Numbered from the stretch's first letter, positions 24,606 to 33,278 are shown. The stretch: 64,000 nt of DNA from Cupriavidus basilensis OR16 (GCF_000243095.1 NZ_AHJE01000044.1:124001-188000); one strand, 5' to 3'. The notes: generated by a model from the letters alone, not told the origin. Translations and numbers: made by a program.

Positions 24606-27600
24606 GTGAAACCGAAGCCCCTTGTCGGGCCCGGCAAAGCGGGCGGCCGCCGTGAATTCAATCCGGAGTGGATGCGGCAGTATCAGCTTACCCTGCTGTA
24701 CGGCGGTGGCACGGCGCTATCGGCTTTCATCCTGCTGTGCTCGGCGTTGGCCATGTGGATGGCGGGCAGTGACTACAATGCGGCAGAACGCGCAAATTTC
24801 CTGACGCAGGAATCCAGGCTCCTGGTCAGCATGACAGGGGCCGCCGCCATTCTGAAGCGGGGCATGGGCTATGCAGAAGGCGCGTGGGATCGCCAGGCAC
24901 AGCCATCGGCAGCCTTGCGTGCGCTGTACCTTGCGCAAAACGGCGAACTGTCGGTCAGTTTGGATGCGCACCACCGGGCCTATGCCGTGACCACCGAGGT
25001 CAGCGACGCCAAGCCCGCATCGAGCTTCCTGCCACTGCTGGCAATGGTCGAGAAACAGCTCAACTCCAGCGTTGTGCTGACGCGCGCTCCCGAGGTTTCC
25101 GCGAACATCTATTTCTATTCAGTACAGGGGGATTTCCTGGCGACGCTGCTCCGCTCGGGAAGCGGCTCCACCGTGCCGGCGTCACGGCTGCCCGATGCGC
25201 TCCGGTTGTTCAGGGCGGCCTGGCCAGACGTTGTCAGCCTCGTGCAGGCGGCTGCCGCCCATCCCGAAGCCACGCCGGCAGACGTGATCTGGATGGCACC
25301 GCGGTTTGATCCGCTCTCGGGCGAGCTGATGGTCCGCTTCGCACAGTTCCTGTTCGACAACGATCGCAAGCCGCTTGGCATCATCGTCGCCAACAGGCGT
25401 CCGGGCCGGTTCCTGAATGGCCTGCAGAATCCGCTCGATGGGGGCGAGTTCGCCATTCTCGATGGGCAAGGCAAGATACTGTTTACGCCTGACGGCGATC
25501 GGGGCGCCTTCATCGAGCGTGTGGCAGCCGCGCATGTCGCCGCGGCGCGGCCGGGCGTGCAGCAGACCTTCAGGAATGGCGTCTTCAAGATCAGCGAGCG
25601 CATTCCGGGGACGGACTGGACCTTCATTTACGCTTATAGCCCTTACACCATCCTGGCGGGCCTCAAGTATCGCCTGCTGACAATCGGCGGCCTTGGCGTG
25701 GTGGGATGGCTGTTGCTGTGGATTCGCATTGCCATCTATCGCCGCAAGATCCTCATCCCGGCCTATCGGCGCGCGGTGCGCTTGAAGGAGAGCCAGAAGC
25801 TCAATCGCGCGCTGATCCATATCGCGCCCGTGGGCCTTAGCCTGCTTGCGCAGGCAGATGGCCGCGTGATCGTGGCCAACAACGTGATGGCCCGCTATGC
25901 CGGGCAGGTCAGCGCGCCGCCGCTGAACCAGCGCATGTGGGAACTCTATCGCCGCGCGTCGCAAGCGCTTCCTGACCGGAACCGGCCATTGATTGGCCAG
26001 GAGTTGACCCTTGGCGCGGACTCGCAGGACTTGACGCATCTGCTGGTGAACTTTACCCACGTCAGCTATCGCGGGGCGGCGGCAGTGCTTTGCGCGTTGC
26101 ATGACATCAGCGCGCAGAAAAAAACGGAGCAGAAGCTCAGGGAGGCGCGCCAGGCGGCTGACCAGGCTAACAAGGCGAAATCCACGTTCCTTGCCACCAT
26201 GAGCCACGAGATCCGTACGCCGCTGAATGCCATGATCGGCAGCCTGGAACTCATGCGGCACTCGCCGTTGCCTGCCGGCCAGCGGCGAAGGCTGGAGATT
26301 GTCGAGTCTTCGTCCGCGTCGCTGCTTCGCCTGATCAATGACGTGCTGGACGTTTCCAAGATCGAAGCGGGGCAGTTGACGTTCGAGTCCATCCCGTTCC
26401 GTTGCGACCAACTGCTGCAAGACGTGCGCGACACCTTCGCGCCGCTTGCGCAGGCCAAGGGCCTCGCGCTGACTTGCGAAGCCTCTGCTGGCGTCGCCGC
26501 CTGCTTCCTCGGCGACCCGACGCGGATCCGGCAAGTGATCGCCAACCTGGTCGGCAACGCGATCAAGTTTACCGAATCGGGCCATGTGGCAATTCGCGCC
26601 ACCATGGTGCAAGACAACGACGCCCCCGTAGTGCAGATCGAGATCGCGGATACCGGCATCGGCATGGACCCGGCCGCTGTCCCCACATTGTTCGCGCTTT
26701 ATACGCAGGCTGACAGCTCCATCCATCGGCGTTACGGTGGTACCGGCCTCGGGCTGCCGCTGTGCCGGCGCATTGTGGACGCGGTGCAAGGCCAGCTTTC
26801 GGTCGACACCGCGCTGGGGCAGGGCAGTACCTTCACGGTCAGGTGGCCATTGCAATGGACGGAGCAGCCCGCCCGCGGGCCGCGGGATGGCGGCGCGACG
26901 TCCGGCAAGGCTTCGGCGGTGCCAGGCGCGGTGACGGTGGTGTCCAACAATGGCGAGCCGCCCATCCGCGTGCTCGTCGCGGAAGACCACCCGGCAACCC
27001 GTATCATGCTGGCCGACCAGCTCGAACAACTCGGCTTTGAAGCGACGATTGTCGAAAATGGCGAGAGGGCACTGGAGGCACTTGCGCAACGGCAGCATGA
27101 CATCGTGCTGACGGACATTGGCATGCCGGTCATGGATGGCTATGCACTGGCATCGGCTATCCGGCAGCAGTACCCGGCCTTGCCTGTCGTGGCAATGAGC
27201 GCGCACAGCGCACCGGAAAAGTCGCCCGGCAACCTGGAATCGTCGATGCCCACGGTGCTGATCAAGCCGTTGTCCTTGGCGGTGCTGGGGCGTGTTCTGC
27301 GGGCACATGCCGGGAGAAGCGAGCCGGGGGACCCCGATGGCGCCACGACTTCGGCGGCTTTGCAGATTACCCCGCAGGTGTGCGAGGCGATGCATGCCGC
27401 CACGCGGGCTTCGCAGGCGGCGATTGCAGATGCCTTGCAGGCGGACGACGCCGGCGCGGTCCTCAATGCACTGCACTCGCTGAGCGGCGGCTTCGCACTG
27501 GTGGGAAATGCGACCCTGGCGGAACTATGCATCGGCCTGCAGCACCTGGTTCGCAGCGAGGGGCTTGAGAGCTTTCAGGTGCTCTGGCCAGCGTTGCAGC

Positions 27601-27638
27601 AGGAGATGGAGGAGGCTCTGGACGCCTTGAGTACCTGA
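24606..27638 (+). CDS. unorthodox hybrid sensor kinase (HisKA-HATPase-REC-HPt)
   Basis: A 1010-residue inner-membrane phosphorelay kinase starting with GTG. One membrane segment lies near 30-52 and a second near 357-378, enclosing a periplasmic sensor of about 300 residues. A PAS-like stretch (LIHIAPVGLSLLAQADGRV) follows. Then come HisKA with His534 in SHEIRTPL, HATPase with NLVGNAIKF and GTGLGL, a receiver with Asp837 in LTDIGMPVMDG, and a C-terminal HPt with His957 in ALHSLSGGFALVG. The His-Asp-His relay is complete, as in BvgS, RocS1 and RcsC-type systems. It should phosphorylate the regulator at 23909 and has no intact partner receiver in the EAL or second LuxR protein. Confidence 0.93.
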   Translation: MKPKPLVGPGKAGGRREFNPEWMRQYQLTLLYGGGTALSAFILLCSALAMWMAGSDYNAAERANFLTQESRLLVSMTGAAAILKRGMGYAEGAWDRQAQPSAALRALYLAQNGELSVSLDAHHRAYAVTTEVSDAKPASSFLPLLAMVEKQLNSSVVLTRAPEVSANIYFYSVQGDFLATLLRSGSGSTVPASRLPDALRLFRAAWPDVVSLVQAAAAHPEATPADVIWMAPRFDPLSGELMVRFAQFLFDNDRKPLGIIVANRRPGRFLNGLQNPLDGGEFAILDGQGKILFTPDGDRGAFIERVAAAHVAAARPGVQQTFRNGVFKISERIPGTDWTFIYAYSPYTILAGLKYRLLTIGGLGVVGWLLLWIRIAIYRRKILIPAYRRAVRLKESQKLNRALIHIAPVGLSLLAQADGRVIVANNVMARYAGQVSAPPLNQRMWELYRRASQALPDRNRPLIGQELTLGADSQDLTHLLVNFTHVSYRGAAAVLCALHDISAQKKTEQKLREARQAADQANKAKSTFLATMSHEIRTPLNAMIGSLELMRHSPLPAGQRRRLEIVESSSASLLRLINDVLDVSKIEAGQLTFESIPFRCDQLLQDVRDTFAPLAQAKGLALTCEASAGVAACFLGDPTRIRQVIANLVGNAIKFTESGHVAIRATMVQDNDAPVVQIEIADTGIGMDPAAVPTLFALYTQADSSIHRRYGGTGLGLPLCRRIVDAVQGQLSVDTALGQGSTFTVRWPLQWTEQPARGPRDGGATSGKASAVPGAVTVVSNNGEPPIRVLVAEDHPATRIMLADQLEQLGFEATIVENGERALEALAQRQHDIVLTDIGMPVMDGYALASAIRQQYPALPVVAMSAHSAPEKSPGNLESSMPTVLIKPLSLAVLGRVLRAHAGRSEPGDPDGATTSAALQITPQVCEAMHAATRASQAAIADALQADDAGAVLNALHSLSGGFALVGNATLAELCIGLQHLVRSEGLESFQVLWPALQQEMEEALDALST

Positions 27639-27647
27639 GTCAAAGGC

Positions 27648-27684
27648 GGCTTCACTCCCCTCATGCTGAGAGGGGAGTGAAGCC
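27648..27684. terminator. bidirectional hairpin between convergent genes
   Basis: A perfect 15-bp stem, GGCTTCACTCCCCTC / GAGGGGAGTGAAGCC, with a 7-base loop. It lies just after the kinase stop (27638) and before the leftward gene ending at 27770. There is no T tract, so termination efficiency is uncertain, but the position between convergent genes is typical. Confidence 0.7.
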
Positions 27685-27769
27685 GGGCGCCGCTGGAGGC
27701 GGAGCCGAAGCTCTTGTCCGGCACGACGGCATCCGGCGCCACCGCTTGTTCCTAAGTTTCCACGTGTTC

Positions 27770-28342
27770 CTATGCCCGCGTCTGGCCCGCGGTGGCAGCT
27801 TGCGCCGCGCGCCGCACAGCCGCCGGGTAGCGCACGGTAAAGATCACGGCCCCGGCGAAGGCGGCCACCGTGGCCGCGATATCGATCCACAACGGGATCG
27901 CGCTGACATATTCCGCCGACGCGTCGGCGGCCACCATGATAGCCAGCGCCAGGACCCACGCCAGCGTGATGTGGCGGTTCACCGCCAGGAAGCGCGGCGC
28001 ATTCCAGTATTCCTGCGGCACCCGCTCGCGCGCATATTGCAGCGTGAACGGGCGTCCGGTGACCAGCGAGATCGCCACGATCGCGAACAGGCCGGCGTCC
28101 ACCGCGAGGCGCACCGTGGCTACGGTCCACTGCGGCGTGAAGACCGCGGTGTAAAGCACCAGCACCGCGAACAGTGCAAGGCTGCCGACCTCCAGCACCT
28201 TTAGCGATTCTCCGCGCCGCCAGTTGCGCAGGCACATGACCAGCGAGACCGCGCAGGCCGCGCCGAGTCCGGCCAGTGGCGACCCCAGTCGCATGGCAAT
28301 GAAGAAGGCGAGGAAAGGGGCAAATCCGGTCAGCATTCCCAT
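27770..28342 (-). CDS. multi-pass membrane protein of unknown function
   Basis: A 190-residue protein starting MGMLTGFAPFLAFF, chosen because AAGGAG lies 5-6 bases upstream; the frame continues to 28423 without support. About five or six membrane segments alternate with short loops (CLRNWRRGESLK, TGRPFTLQYARERVPQEYW, RYPAAVRR). The motif QYARERVPQEYW between segments is the most distinctive feature. I do not recognise a named family with confidence. It lies downstream of a truncated carotenoid-oxygenase remnant and the TetR gene and is probably co-transcribed with them. Confidence 0.65.
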   Translation of the reverse strand: MGMLTGFAPFLAFFIAMRLGSPLAGLGAACAVSLVMCLRNWRRGESLKVLEVGSLALFAVLVLYTAVFTPQWTVATVRLAVDAGLFAIVAISLVTGRPFTLQYARERVPQEYWNAPRFLAVNRHITLAWVLALAIMVAADASAEYVSAIPLWIDIAATVAAFAGAVIFTVRYPAAVRRAAQAATAGQTRA

Positions 28343-28470
28343 GCTGGTCTCCTTGGGGCGTGATGCGGCACGATCCGTGTCGTGCCGTCTGGTGTGAACG
28401 AATGTGAGCGAATAGGGGGGCAACGCTGCGCCTGGCGCCGGATCTGTCCGCGGCGAGGCGCTGCAGTTGC

Positions 28471-28587
28471 CTGGAAGGCGTGCACCATGCCGTCACCGAT
28501 GAACCCGTGGTAGTGCGCGTCGCACTCCATCAGGATGGGGGCGAAGTTGCCGCTGAGATAGGGTGTCGACAGGAACGGCTGGCTCAT
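28471..28587 (-). pseudogene. carotenoid-oxygenase-like N-terminal remnant
   Basis: The ATG at 28587 overlaps the TetR stop (ATGA). The first codons, MSQPFLSTPYLSGNFAPILM, match the N-terminus of bacterial carotenoid/stilbene dioxygenases (NPYLSGNFAP). After ECDAHYH the sequence jumps to GDGMVHAF, a block that normally lies about 40 residues later in those enzymes, and homology then ends. So a gene of some 480 codons has been reduced to about 40. The surviving TetR was probably its regulator. Confidence 0.5.
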
Positions 28588-29336
28588 TGGGAGCCCCTTT
28601 TTGCCTGCTGCCGGGTTGACTTCGGCGTGGCTGGGGGGGCGGGGCCGTTGCTGGGCTTGTGACCGTCCTCGTGACCGCCTTCGTGACTGGCGTCGGGCAT
28701 GGGCGCGCGCATGCCGGATGCCAGCAGCCGCAGCATCTCGGCGTGGATGATGCGCAACGCCTCGCCGCCGGGCAGCTTGCCGGCCAGGTGCAGCATGACC
28801 AGCCCGTGGATCGAGGCCCAGATCACATAGCTCAGCACCTGCGGGTCGCCGTGGATCAGGCCGCGCTCGGCCATGGTCTCCAGGTGCGCGCTCATGGTGC
28901 GGCGCGCGCGGGAGCCCGCTCGCTCCAGTTCGGGATAGCGATCGTCGTCCGGCTGGGTCATGTCGAACATCAGCCGGTAGGCATTGGGCTCGGCGAAGGC
29001 AAAGGCGAGGTATGCATCGCCCACCGCGCGCGCGCGCTCGCGCGGCTCGGCAACGCTGGCGCCTGCGGCCTCGAGCGCCGCCGCGAAGCGGTCGAACGCC
29101 GCCGCGCGTACCGCCGCCAGGATGTCTTCCTTGTCCTGGAAGTAGCGGTAGGGCGTCATCGGGCTGCAGCCCAGTTCCTCGGCGAGCTGGCGCATGCTCA
29201 TGCTGGCTACGCCGCCTTCGGCGAAGCGCCGCTCCGCTACCGCGCACAGGCGGGCCTTGAATGCGTCGATCTCTTCCGGGGTAAGGTTTCTTGCCATGTC
29301 TGGTGGTGCGATGCGTGCGTGTGCTGGTTGGTGCAT
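28584..29336 (-). CDS. TetR-family repressor
   Basis: About 237-250 residues. The N-terminal HTH is clear: FAEGGVASMSMRQLAEELG followed by SPMTPYRYFQDKEDILAAV, with the helix-3 Tyr-Arg-Tyr-Phe of the family. The ligand domain contains NAYRLMFDM and a hydrophobic WASIHGLVMLHLAG helix, the pattern of the WHG-type TetR C-terminal domain. The C-terminal tail is His/Gly/Lys-rich (HEGGHEDGHK) and probably disordered. Met14 (29297) is a likelier start than the first codon. It is followed with ATGA overlap by the carotenoid-oxygenase remnant. The operator candidate lies just upstream, so autoregulation is likely. Confidence 0.9.
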   Translation of the reverse strand: MHQPAHARIAPPDMARNLTPEEIDAFKARLCAVAERRFAEGGVASMSMRQLAEELGCSPMTPYRYFQDKEDILAAVRAAAFDRFAAALEAAGASVAEPRERARAVGDAYLAFAFAEPNAYRLMFDMTQPDDDRYPELERAGSRARRTMSAHLETMAERGLIHGDPQVLSYVIWASIHGLVMLHLAGKLPGGEALRIIHAEMLRLLASGMRAPMPDASHEGGHEDGHKPSNGPAPPATPKSTRQQAKRGSQ

Positions 29337-29361
29337 GTCGCGATCCGCTTACGCGACTATG

Positions 29362-29389
29362 ATTTACAGTGTAGATTTACAGCGTAAAT
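29362..29389. promoter_or_regulatory. candidate TetR operator
   Basis: The perfect inverted repeat ATTTAC-AGC-GTAAAT (29375-29389) is preceded 13 bases earlier by a partial copy, ATTTAC-AGT-GTA (29362-29373). It lies between the divergent TetR and LysR genes, 26-53 bases upstream of the TetR frame. Confidence 0.6.
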
Positions 29390-29524
29390 AGTCAAGGCGA
29401 GATTTGGCGGCGAATCCGCCCGCTAGTCGCAGTCGCAGGCGCGTCATTGTTCGCTGTGTGGGACAATCGCTAGCACTGACGCGCGCTGCTTACGATGCGC
29501 GCAAGGTGGCAACGGGAATGGCGC

Positions 29525-30460
29525 ATGAAGACGATCGAATGGAGGGACTGGGAGATTTTCTGCCGGGTGGTGGAGGGCGCCAGTTTTACCAAGGGGGCGG
29601 AACTGGCCGACGTGCCCAAGTCATCCGCCAGCGCGGCGGTGTCCCGGCTGGAGGTGCAGCTAGGCGTGCGCCTGTTCGAGCGCACCACGCGCCGCGTGCG
29701 GGTGACCGAGCGGGGCCAGCACCTCTACGAACGGGTCTCGCCCCTCTTTAACGAGCTGCGCGAGATCAGCGCCGAGGCCGTGTCGGTTAGCGAGGAGGTC
29801 AGCGGGACCCTGCGCATTTCCACGCCCTACGAGGTGGGCTCCCTCCATATCTCGCCCAGCCTCACGCTGCTGCTGCGCCTGCACCCCCAGTTGCGCGTGG
29901 AGGTCGACGTGAGCTGGGAGCAGCCCGACCTGGTCGAGCAGGGCTACGACCTGGCCTTTGTGATGACCACCACTGGCCTGCACGACAGCTCCTTTGCCAG
30001 CAAGCGCGTGGTGCGGATCGAGCGCGGGTTCTTCGCCGCGCCATCGCTGATTCGCGCGCGCGGCTTGCCGCGCACGCCGCAGGAGCTCGCCGGCTGGCCC
30101 ATGCTGGGCGACGCCGAGGACCGGCGCTGGGAATTCCTGCGCGATGGGGTGGAGGTGGCCAGCATGGCGGTGGAGCCGCGCATGCGCACGCAGAGCGCGG
30201 AGATCCGCCTGAAAGCTGCGACCGACGGCCTGGGCGTGGCGCGGCTGTCGCCGCGCTATGCGCAGGATGAACTGGAGCAGGGCCGGCTGGTGCGGGTGCT
30301 GCCGGCGTATTCGTCGTCGCCGCTGAAGGTGTTTGTGCTGATGCCCGCGCGCAAACTGATGCCAGCCAGCGTCAGGGCCTTCCTGGATGTGCTGGAGCGG
30401 ACCCTGGGCAGCGCGAGCGCGGATCGGCAGGGCGCGGTTGGGGTAGGGCTGGCCGACTGA
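29525..30460 (+). CDS. LysR-family transcriptional regulator
   Basis: A 311-residue LysR protein. Met at 29525 (MKTIEWRDWEIFCRVVEGASF) fits the family start. The winged HTH runs to about residue 65 (KGAELADVPKSSASAAVSRLEVQLGVRLFERTTR in pieces). The effector domain begins SGTLRISTPYEVG and includes the Gln/Glu-poor pocket segment LHPQLRVEVDVSW. It resembles the DsdC/AaeR-type group that often regulates a neighbouring gene, but no divergent metabolic gene is present: the leftward neighbour is the TetR gene. The target is unknown. Confidence 0.9.
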   Translation: MKTIEWRDWEIFCRVVEGASFTKGAELADVPKSSASAAVSRLEVQLGVRLFERTTRRVRVTERGQHLYERVSPLFNELREISAEAVSVSEEVSGTLRISTPYEVGSLHISPSLTLLLRLHPQLRVEVDVSWEQPDLVEQGYDLAFVMTTTGLHDSSFASKRVVRIERGFFAAPSLIRARGLPRTPQELAGWPMLGDAEDRRWEFLRDGVEVASMAVEPRMRTQSAEIRLKAATDGLGVARLSPRYAQDELEQGRLVRVLPAYSSSPLKVFVLMPARKLMPASVRAFLDVLERTLGSASADRQGAVGVGLAD

Positions 30461-30475
30461 TCGGCCAGCGCCGGA

Positions 30476-30985
30476 TCAATACGGCTGGTCCCCGGTCCTT
30501 ATCTCCAGGCCCAGCGTTTCGGCCACGCCGGTCATCTCCTCGTCGTCTTCGCCGCGGGCGATCCATCCGGCGTAAGCGTCGCCGTCGGTATTCCAGTTCC
30601 AGAGCGTGATGCCGGCCACCCGCAACTGCTCGGCGGCCAGCTCCATCAGCTCCGGCACGCTGGCCTTCTCCAGGAACTCCTCGTCCTGCGGATCTTCCAC
30701 ACCCCAGTCCAGCTCGATGTCTAGCCTGGCGCAAAGCTCGTCCATGCAGCTGATGAAGGACGCGGCATCCTTCCAGTCCACATAGAAGCCCGCTTCCCAG
30801 TCGATCACGTCCTTCAGGATCCAGAGCAATTCCTGGCCGTCGACCGCCTCCGCATCGTCCGAGTTAGCGAGGGCTTCGTCGAACAGCTTCTGGTGCTTCT
30901 CCACCATGGCGGCATCGTTGAGGTCGATCAGCTCGATCAGGCGCCAGAGCGCCTCGCGTGCCTCGTCATTCAGTGCATCGCTCAT
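30476..30985 (-). CDS. acidic hypothetical protein (DUF6630-like?)
   Basis: A 169-residue, strongly acidic cytoplasmic protein without signal or membrane segments. It is rich in Asp, Glu and Trp, with blocks ILKDVIDWEAGFYVDWKD, ELDWGVEDPQDEEF and WNWNTDGDAYAGWIARGEDD. The composition and the DAYAGWI block recall DUF6630 proteins, which I mention from memory and with low confidence. The stop lies 15 bases from the convergent LysR stop. No role can be assigned. Confidence 0.65.
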   Translation of the reverse strand: MSDALNDEAREALWRLIELIDLNDAAMVEKHQKLFDEALANSDDAEAVDGQELLWILKDVIDWEAGFYVDWKDAASFISCMDELCARLDIELDWGVEDPQDEEFLEKASVPELMELAAEQLRVAGITLWNWNTDGDAYAGWIARGEDDEEMTGVAETLGLEIRTGDQPY

Positions 30986-31065
30986 CGCATCAGTCCTCCA
31001 TCGGTGCGGCGCCGGCTCGGCGCATTGAATACGGCAAATGGTGTTGTCCGGGTGTGAGCGGGCGC

Positions 31066-31755
31066 TCAGCCGGCAATGCGCAGGATCTCGTGCTGCCCGT
31101 GCGGCGTCACACGCAGCGCGCGCGATGTGGCCGTGGGCTCGATCCAGCTGTGGGCCATCATGCTCTCAAGCAGCGCCGCGCCGAGCGCGCCGCCAAGGTG
31201 CGGCTTGCGTTCGCTCCAGTCGGGACAGGTGCAGGCAAACTGGCGCCGCTTGCGGCGCGCGAGATCGAGGTCCACGCCAAGCTGCGCCATGCCCGCGCTG
31301 CCGCTGTCGGTGAGGTCCACCGCGGTGCCGTCCACGACGATCCAGCTGGCATGGGACATCCGCTCGAACAGGGAAACCGCAAGCTCGCCCGCCAGGTGGT
31401 CATAGCAGGTGCGCGCCTGGCGCAAGGCCGCCGGCGCGGTACGCGACGCGGGCACCGCGCGCACGCGCGGCGGCTGGCTGGCCAGCGACGCACTGGCAAG
31501 CGCTTCGATGGCCACGCCGATCTCCGGCGTGGCAAGCCGGTAGTAGCGATTGCGCCCACGCGTTTGCACGGCGAGCAGGCCGCCCTCACTGAGGCGTGCA
31601 AGGTGGCCGCTGGTGGACGATGCCGACAATCCGGCAATGGCCGCAAGCTCGCCCGCCGGGCGGGCGCTGCCGTCCATCAGTGCCCACAACATGGCGGCCC
31701 GTCCCGGGTCGGCAAGCAGGCCGGCCATCTGGCTGATGCTGGGAGCGTATTCCAT
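31066..31755 (-). CDS. ArsR-family winged-helix regulator
   Basis: A 229-residue protein. Residues 1-90 are an ArsR HTH: MAGLLADPGRAAMLWALMDG, then PAGELAAIAGLSASSTSGHLARL and the wing GGLLAVQTRGRNRYYRLA. The C-terminal half (DHLAGELAVSLFERM and CTCPDWSERKPHLGGALGAALL) is a conserved extension seen in larger ArsR regulators of oxidative or redox genes. Cys residues in CTCPDW could bind metal or sense thiols. It is monocistronic, and its probable target is not adjacent. Confidence 0.88.
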   Translation of the reverse strand: MEYAPSISQMAGLLADPGRAAMLWALMDGSARPAGELAAIAGLSASSTSGHLARLSEGGLLAVQTRGRNRYYRLATPEIGVAIEALASASLASQPPRVRAVPASRTAPAALRQARTCYDHLAGELAVSLFERMSHASWIVVDGTAVDLTDSGSAGMAQLGVDLDLARRKRRQFACTCPDWSERKPHLGGALGAALLESMMAHSWIEPTATSRALRVTPHGQHEILRIAG

Positions 31756-31837
31756 AGTTCATTCCGCAGTGAAGCAACGAATGCAGTATAGACGGTCGGC
31801 GGACGATGGTTGAGGAGCTCGGGGAATAAGGTCCTTT

Positions 31838-31978
31838 CAGCGGATTGCCGAAGCCATTTCACATGCCCAGCCACTGCCTAACAAGGCCGTCGCGAGCAGC
31901 AGCTATCCGCAGCTGAAAGACCAACACGGTCGCCTGTTCGACACCTTGCTGTTCACGCCAGGCAATTGCCCCTACCTG
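31838..31978 (+). pseudogene. unidentified coding remnant
   Basis: About 47 codons read coherently without a start: QRIAEAISHAQPLPNKAV followed by SSYPQLKDQHGRLFDTLLFTPG. The composition is protein-like and unlike the out-of-frame shadows. It may be the C-terminal piece of a flavin monooxygenase, but I cannot identify it with any certainty. Both ends are abrupt. Confidence 0.25.
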
Positions 31979-32028
31979 ACGAGGGTATCAAACAAAAATC
32001 GGTGCGGGTACGCGGGTTGTTCGCGAGC

Positions 32029-32580
32029 CTACAGAGCGGCGTCATCTCTGTCCCCATCCTGTCGTTTGTTACCAGTCAGCATGGCGGCGATGAGGTTCTC
32101 ATTGTGAACCTTGCCCGTGGCAATGGCGGCAATGACATGTATCCCTATCAGTATCATCAGGATATTCGCCAATAACCCATGCATGTCCCTCGGCCAGTCC
32201 TCGCCCCAGAACGCGTCTAGCCTCGACATCCAGCCCGTTATCGCGAGTGCAAGGATGAGCGTCCACATCGTGAGCATCATCAAAGCACCGAGCGGTGTAT
32301 GACTTAGATGCCGCGTTGGTCGGCGGGCAATTATTCCTTTGAGCTCTATGATGACCCGGGAGGGCGTAGGGACCCAAGTAGAAAACCGTGCGGGCTCAGT
32401 GCCGATGAAGCCCCAGAGAATACGAAACAGGACAAGGCCCGTGGCAACATATCCGGCGGCGCGATGCAGCGGTCCGCCGGAGTCCTCGAACAGGTTCCAC
32501 AACACAAGCGCCGCTACGCTCCAATGGGTCAGACGAACCACGATATCCCAGACGCGTACCGACCCGGTGTTTGTCACCAT
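32029..32580 (-). CDS. cytochrome b561-family membrane protein
   Basis: A 183-residue di-haem b cytochrome with four membrane helices. Haem-ligand histidines are visible in VRLTHWSVA, PLHRAAGYVA, the helix near MHGLLANIL and IGIHVIAAI. The start VRVWDIVVRLTHW is typical of the Ni/Fe-hydrogenase b-type/cytochrome b561 group that passes electrons between the quinone pool and a periplasmic partner. It lies 21 bases downstream of a PepSY protein on the same strand, a pairing frequent in metal- and redox-stress loci. Confidence 0.9.
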   Translation of the reverse strand: MVTNTGSVRVWDIVVRLTHWSVAALVLWNLFEDSGGPLHRAAGYVATGLVLFRILWGFIGTEPARFSTWVPTPSRVIIELKGIIARRPTRHLSHTPLGALMMLTMWTLILALAITGWMSRLDAFWGEDWPRDMHGLLANILMILIGIHVIAAIATGKVHNENLIAAMLTGNKRQDGDRDDAAL

Positions 32581-32601
32581 GTTGAGGTCAATCGGTTACC
32601 G

Positions 32602-32868
32602 TTATTTCTCGATTTCCGATTTCACGACATCCAGCGTCTTGGTGTCGTAGTAAATCTCGGCCTTCTTGCCTTCTTTCGTGGTGCCATAGATTTCAAAGCA
32701 GTTTCCATCCACTTTGAATTTTTTGATGTTGTAGCCTTGCGCCTCAATCTTCGCCTTGGCATCGGCTTCTTTCATCCATTCGGCTTTAGGATGGGCGACG
32801 CATTTGGCACCGGCGAAAGCGCCGGTAGAGAACACACCCGCAAGGACGAGTAAGGCAATCCGCAGCAT
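32602..32868 (-). CDS. periplasmic PepSY-domain protein
   Basis: An 88-residue exported protein starting MLRIALLVLAGVFSTGAFA, chosen over the upstream Met because GGAGA lies at the right distance. The mature part is one PepSY domain: EWMKEADAKAKIEAQGY, then IKKFKVDGNCFEIYGTTKEGKKAEIYYD and a final KTLDVVKSEIE. Two Cys (CVAHP and NCFE) may form a disulphide. PepSY proteins of this size often accompany b-type cytochromes and two-component systems for metals. It is probably co-transcribed with the cytochrome b561 downstream. Confidence 0.85.
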   Translation of the reverse strand: MLRIALLVLAGVFSTGAFAGAKCVAHPKAEWMKEADAKAKIEAQGYNIKKFKVDGNCFEIYGTTKEGKKAEIYYDTKTLDVVKSEIEK

Positions 32869-32957
32869 AGAAGGTCTCCAGTTCAATGTGGACGGCCGCG
32901 TAGGATATCGGAGGCGATAATGATTCGCAATACGTATTTGCCCCCAGCATCCCTAGG

Positions 32958-33278
32958 TCAGTCCTCGTCATCGTGCCAGTGATGCCATTCGCGGTGCCGC
33001 TCTCTCCACTCGTGCTCTCTCCAGCGCTGTTCGCGCCATTGGCGTTCTCGCCATGCACGCTCGCGCCAGTCGTCGTAGTACCCGGGAGCAACAATGACAG
33101 GTTGCGACTCCACGACCACTGGCGGCGGAGCGTAGACAGGAGCGGGGGCATACACGGGCGCAGCGATGAAGGGTAGCGGGACGCCGATGCCGACACCAAC
33201 ATTCACGTGAGCCTGTGCCCCGGCAGATGCAGTGGCCGCGACCGCCGCCAGGATGGCCAGCGACAAAACCTTTTTCAT
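32958..33278 (-). CDS. small periplasmic protein with WRER repeats and acidic-His tail
   Basis: A 106-residue protein. The signal peptide MKKVLSLAILAAVAATASAG ends near AQA. A Val/Pro/Tyr-rich stretch (APVYAPAPVYAPPP) is followed by Trp-Arg-Glu-Arg repeats (WRERAWRERQWREQRWREHEW) broken by His, and a final HWHDDED. The repeats and His/Asp tail could bind metal or coat the envelope; this is inference. Homologues with PXYAPPP and WRER are common as single small genes in Burkholderiaceae. It lies between the PepSY gene and the RND efflux operon, same strand. Confidence 0.7.
   Translation of the reverse strand: MKKVLSLAILAAVAATASAGAQAHVNVGVGIGVPLPFIAAPVYAPAPVYAPPPVVVESQPVIVAPGYYDDWRERAWRERQWREQRWREHEWRERHREWHHWHDDED

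Noticed and set aside
25182..27476. A 764-codon leftward frame inside the hybrid kinase gene
   Set aside because: Shadow frame; the kinase has all catalytic motifs in the rightward frame.
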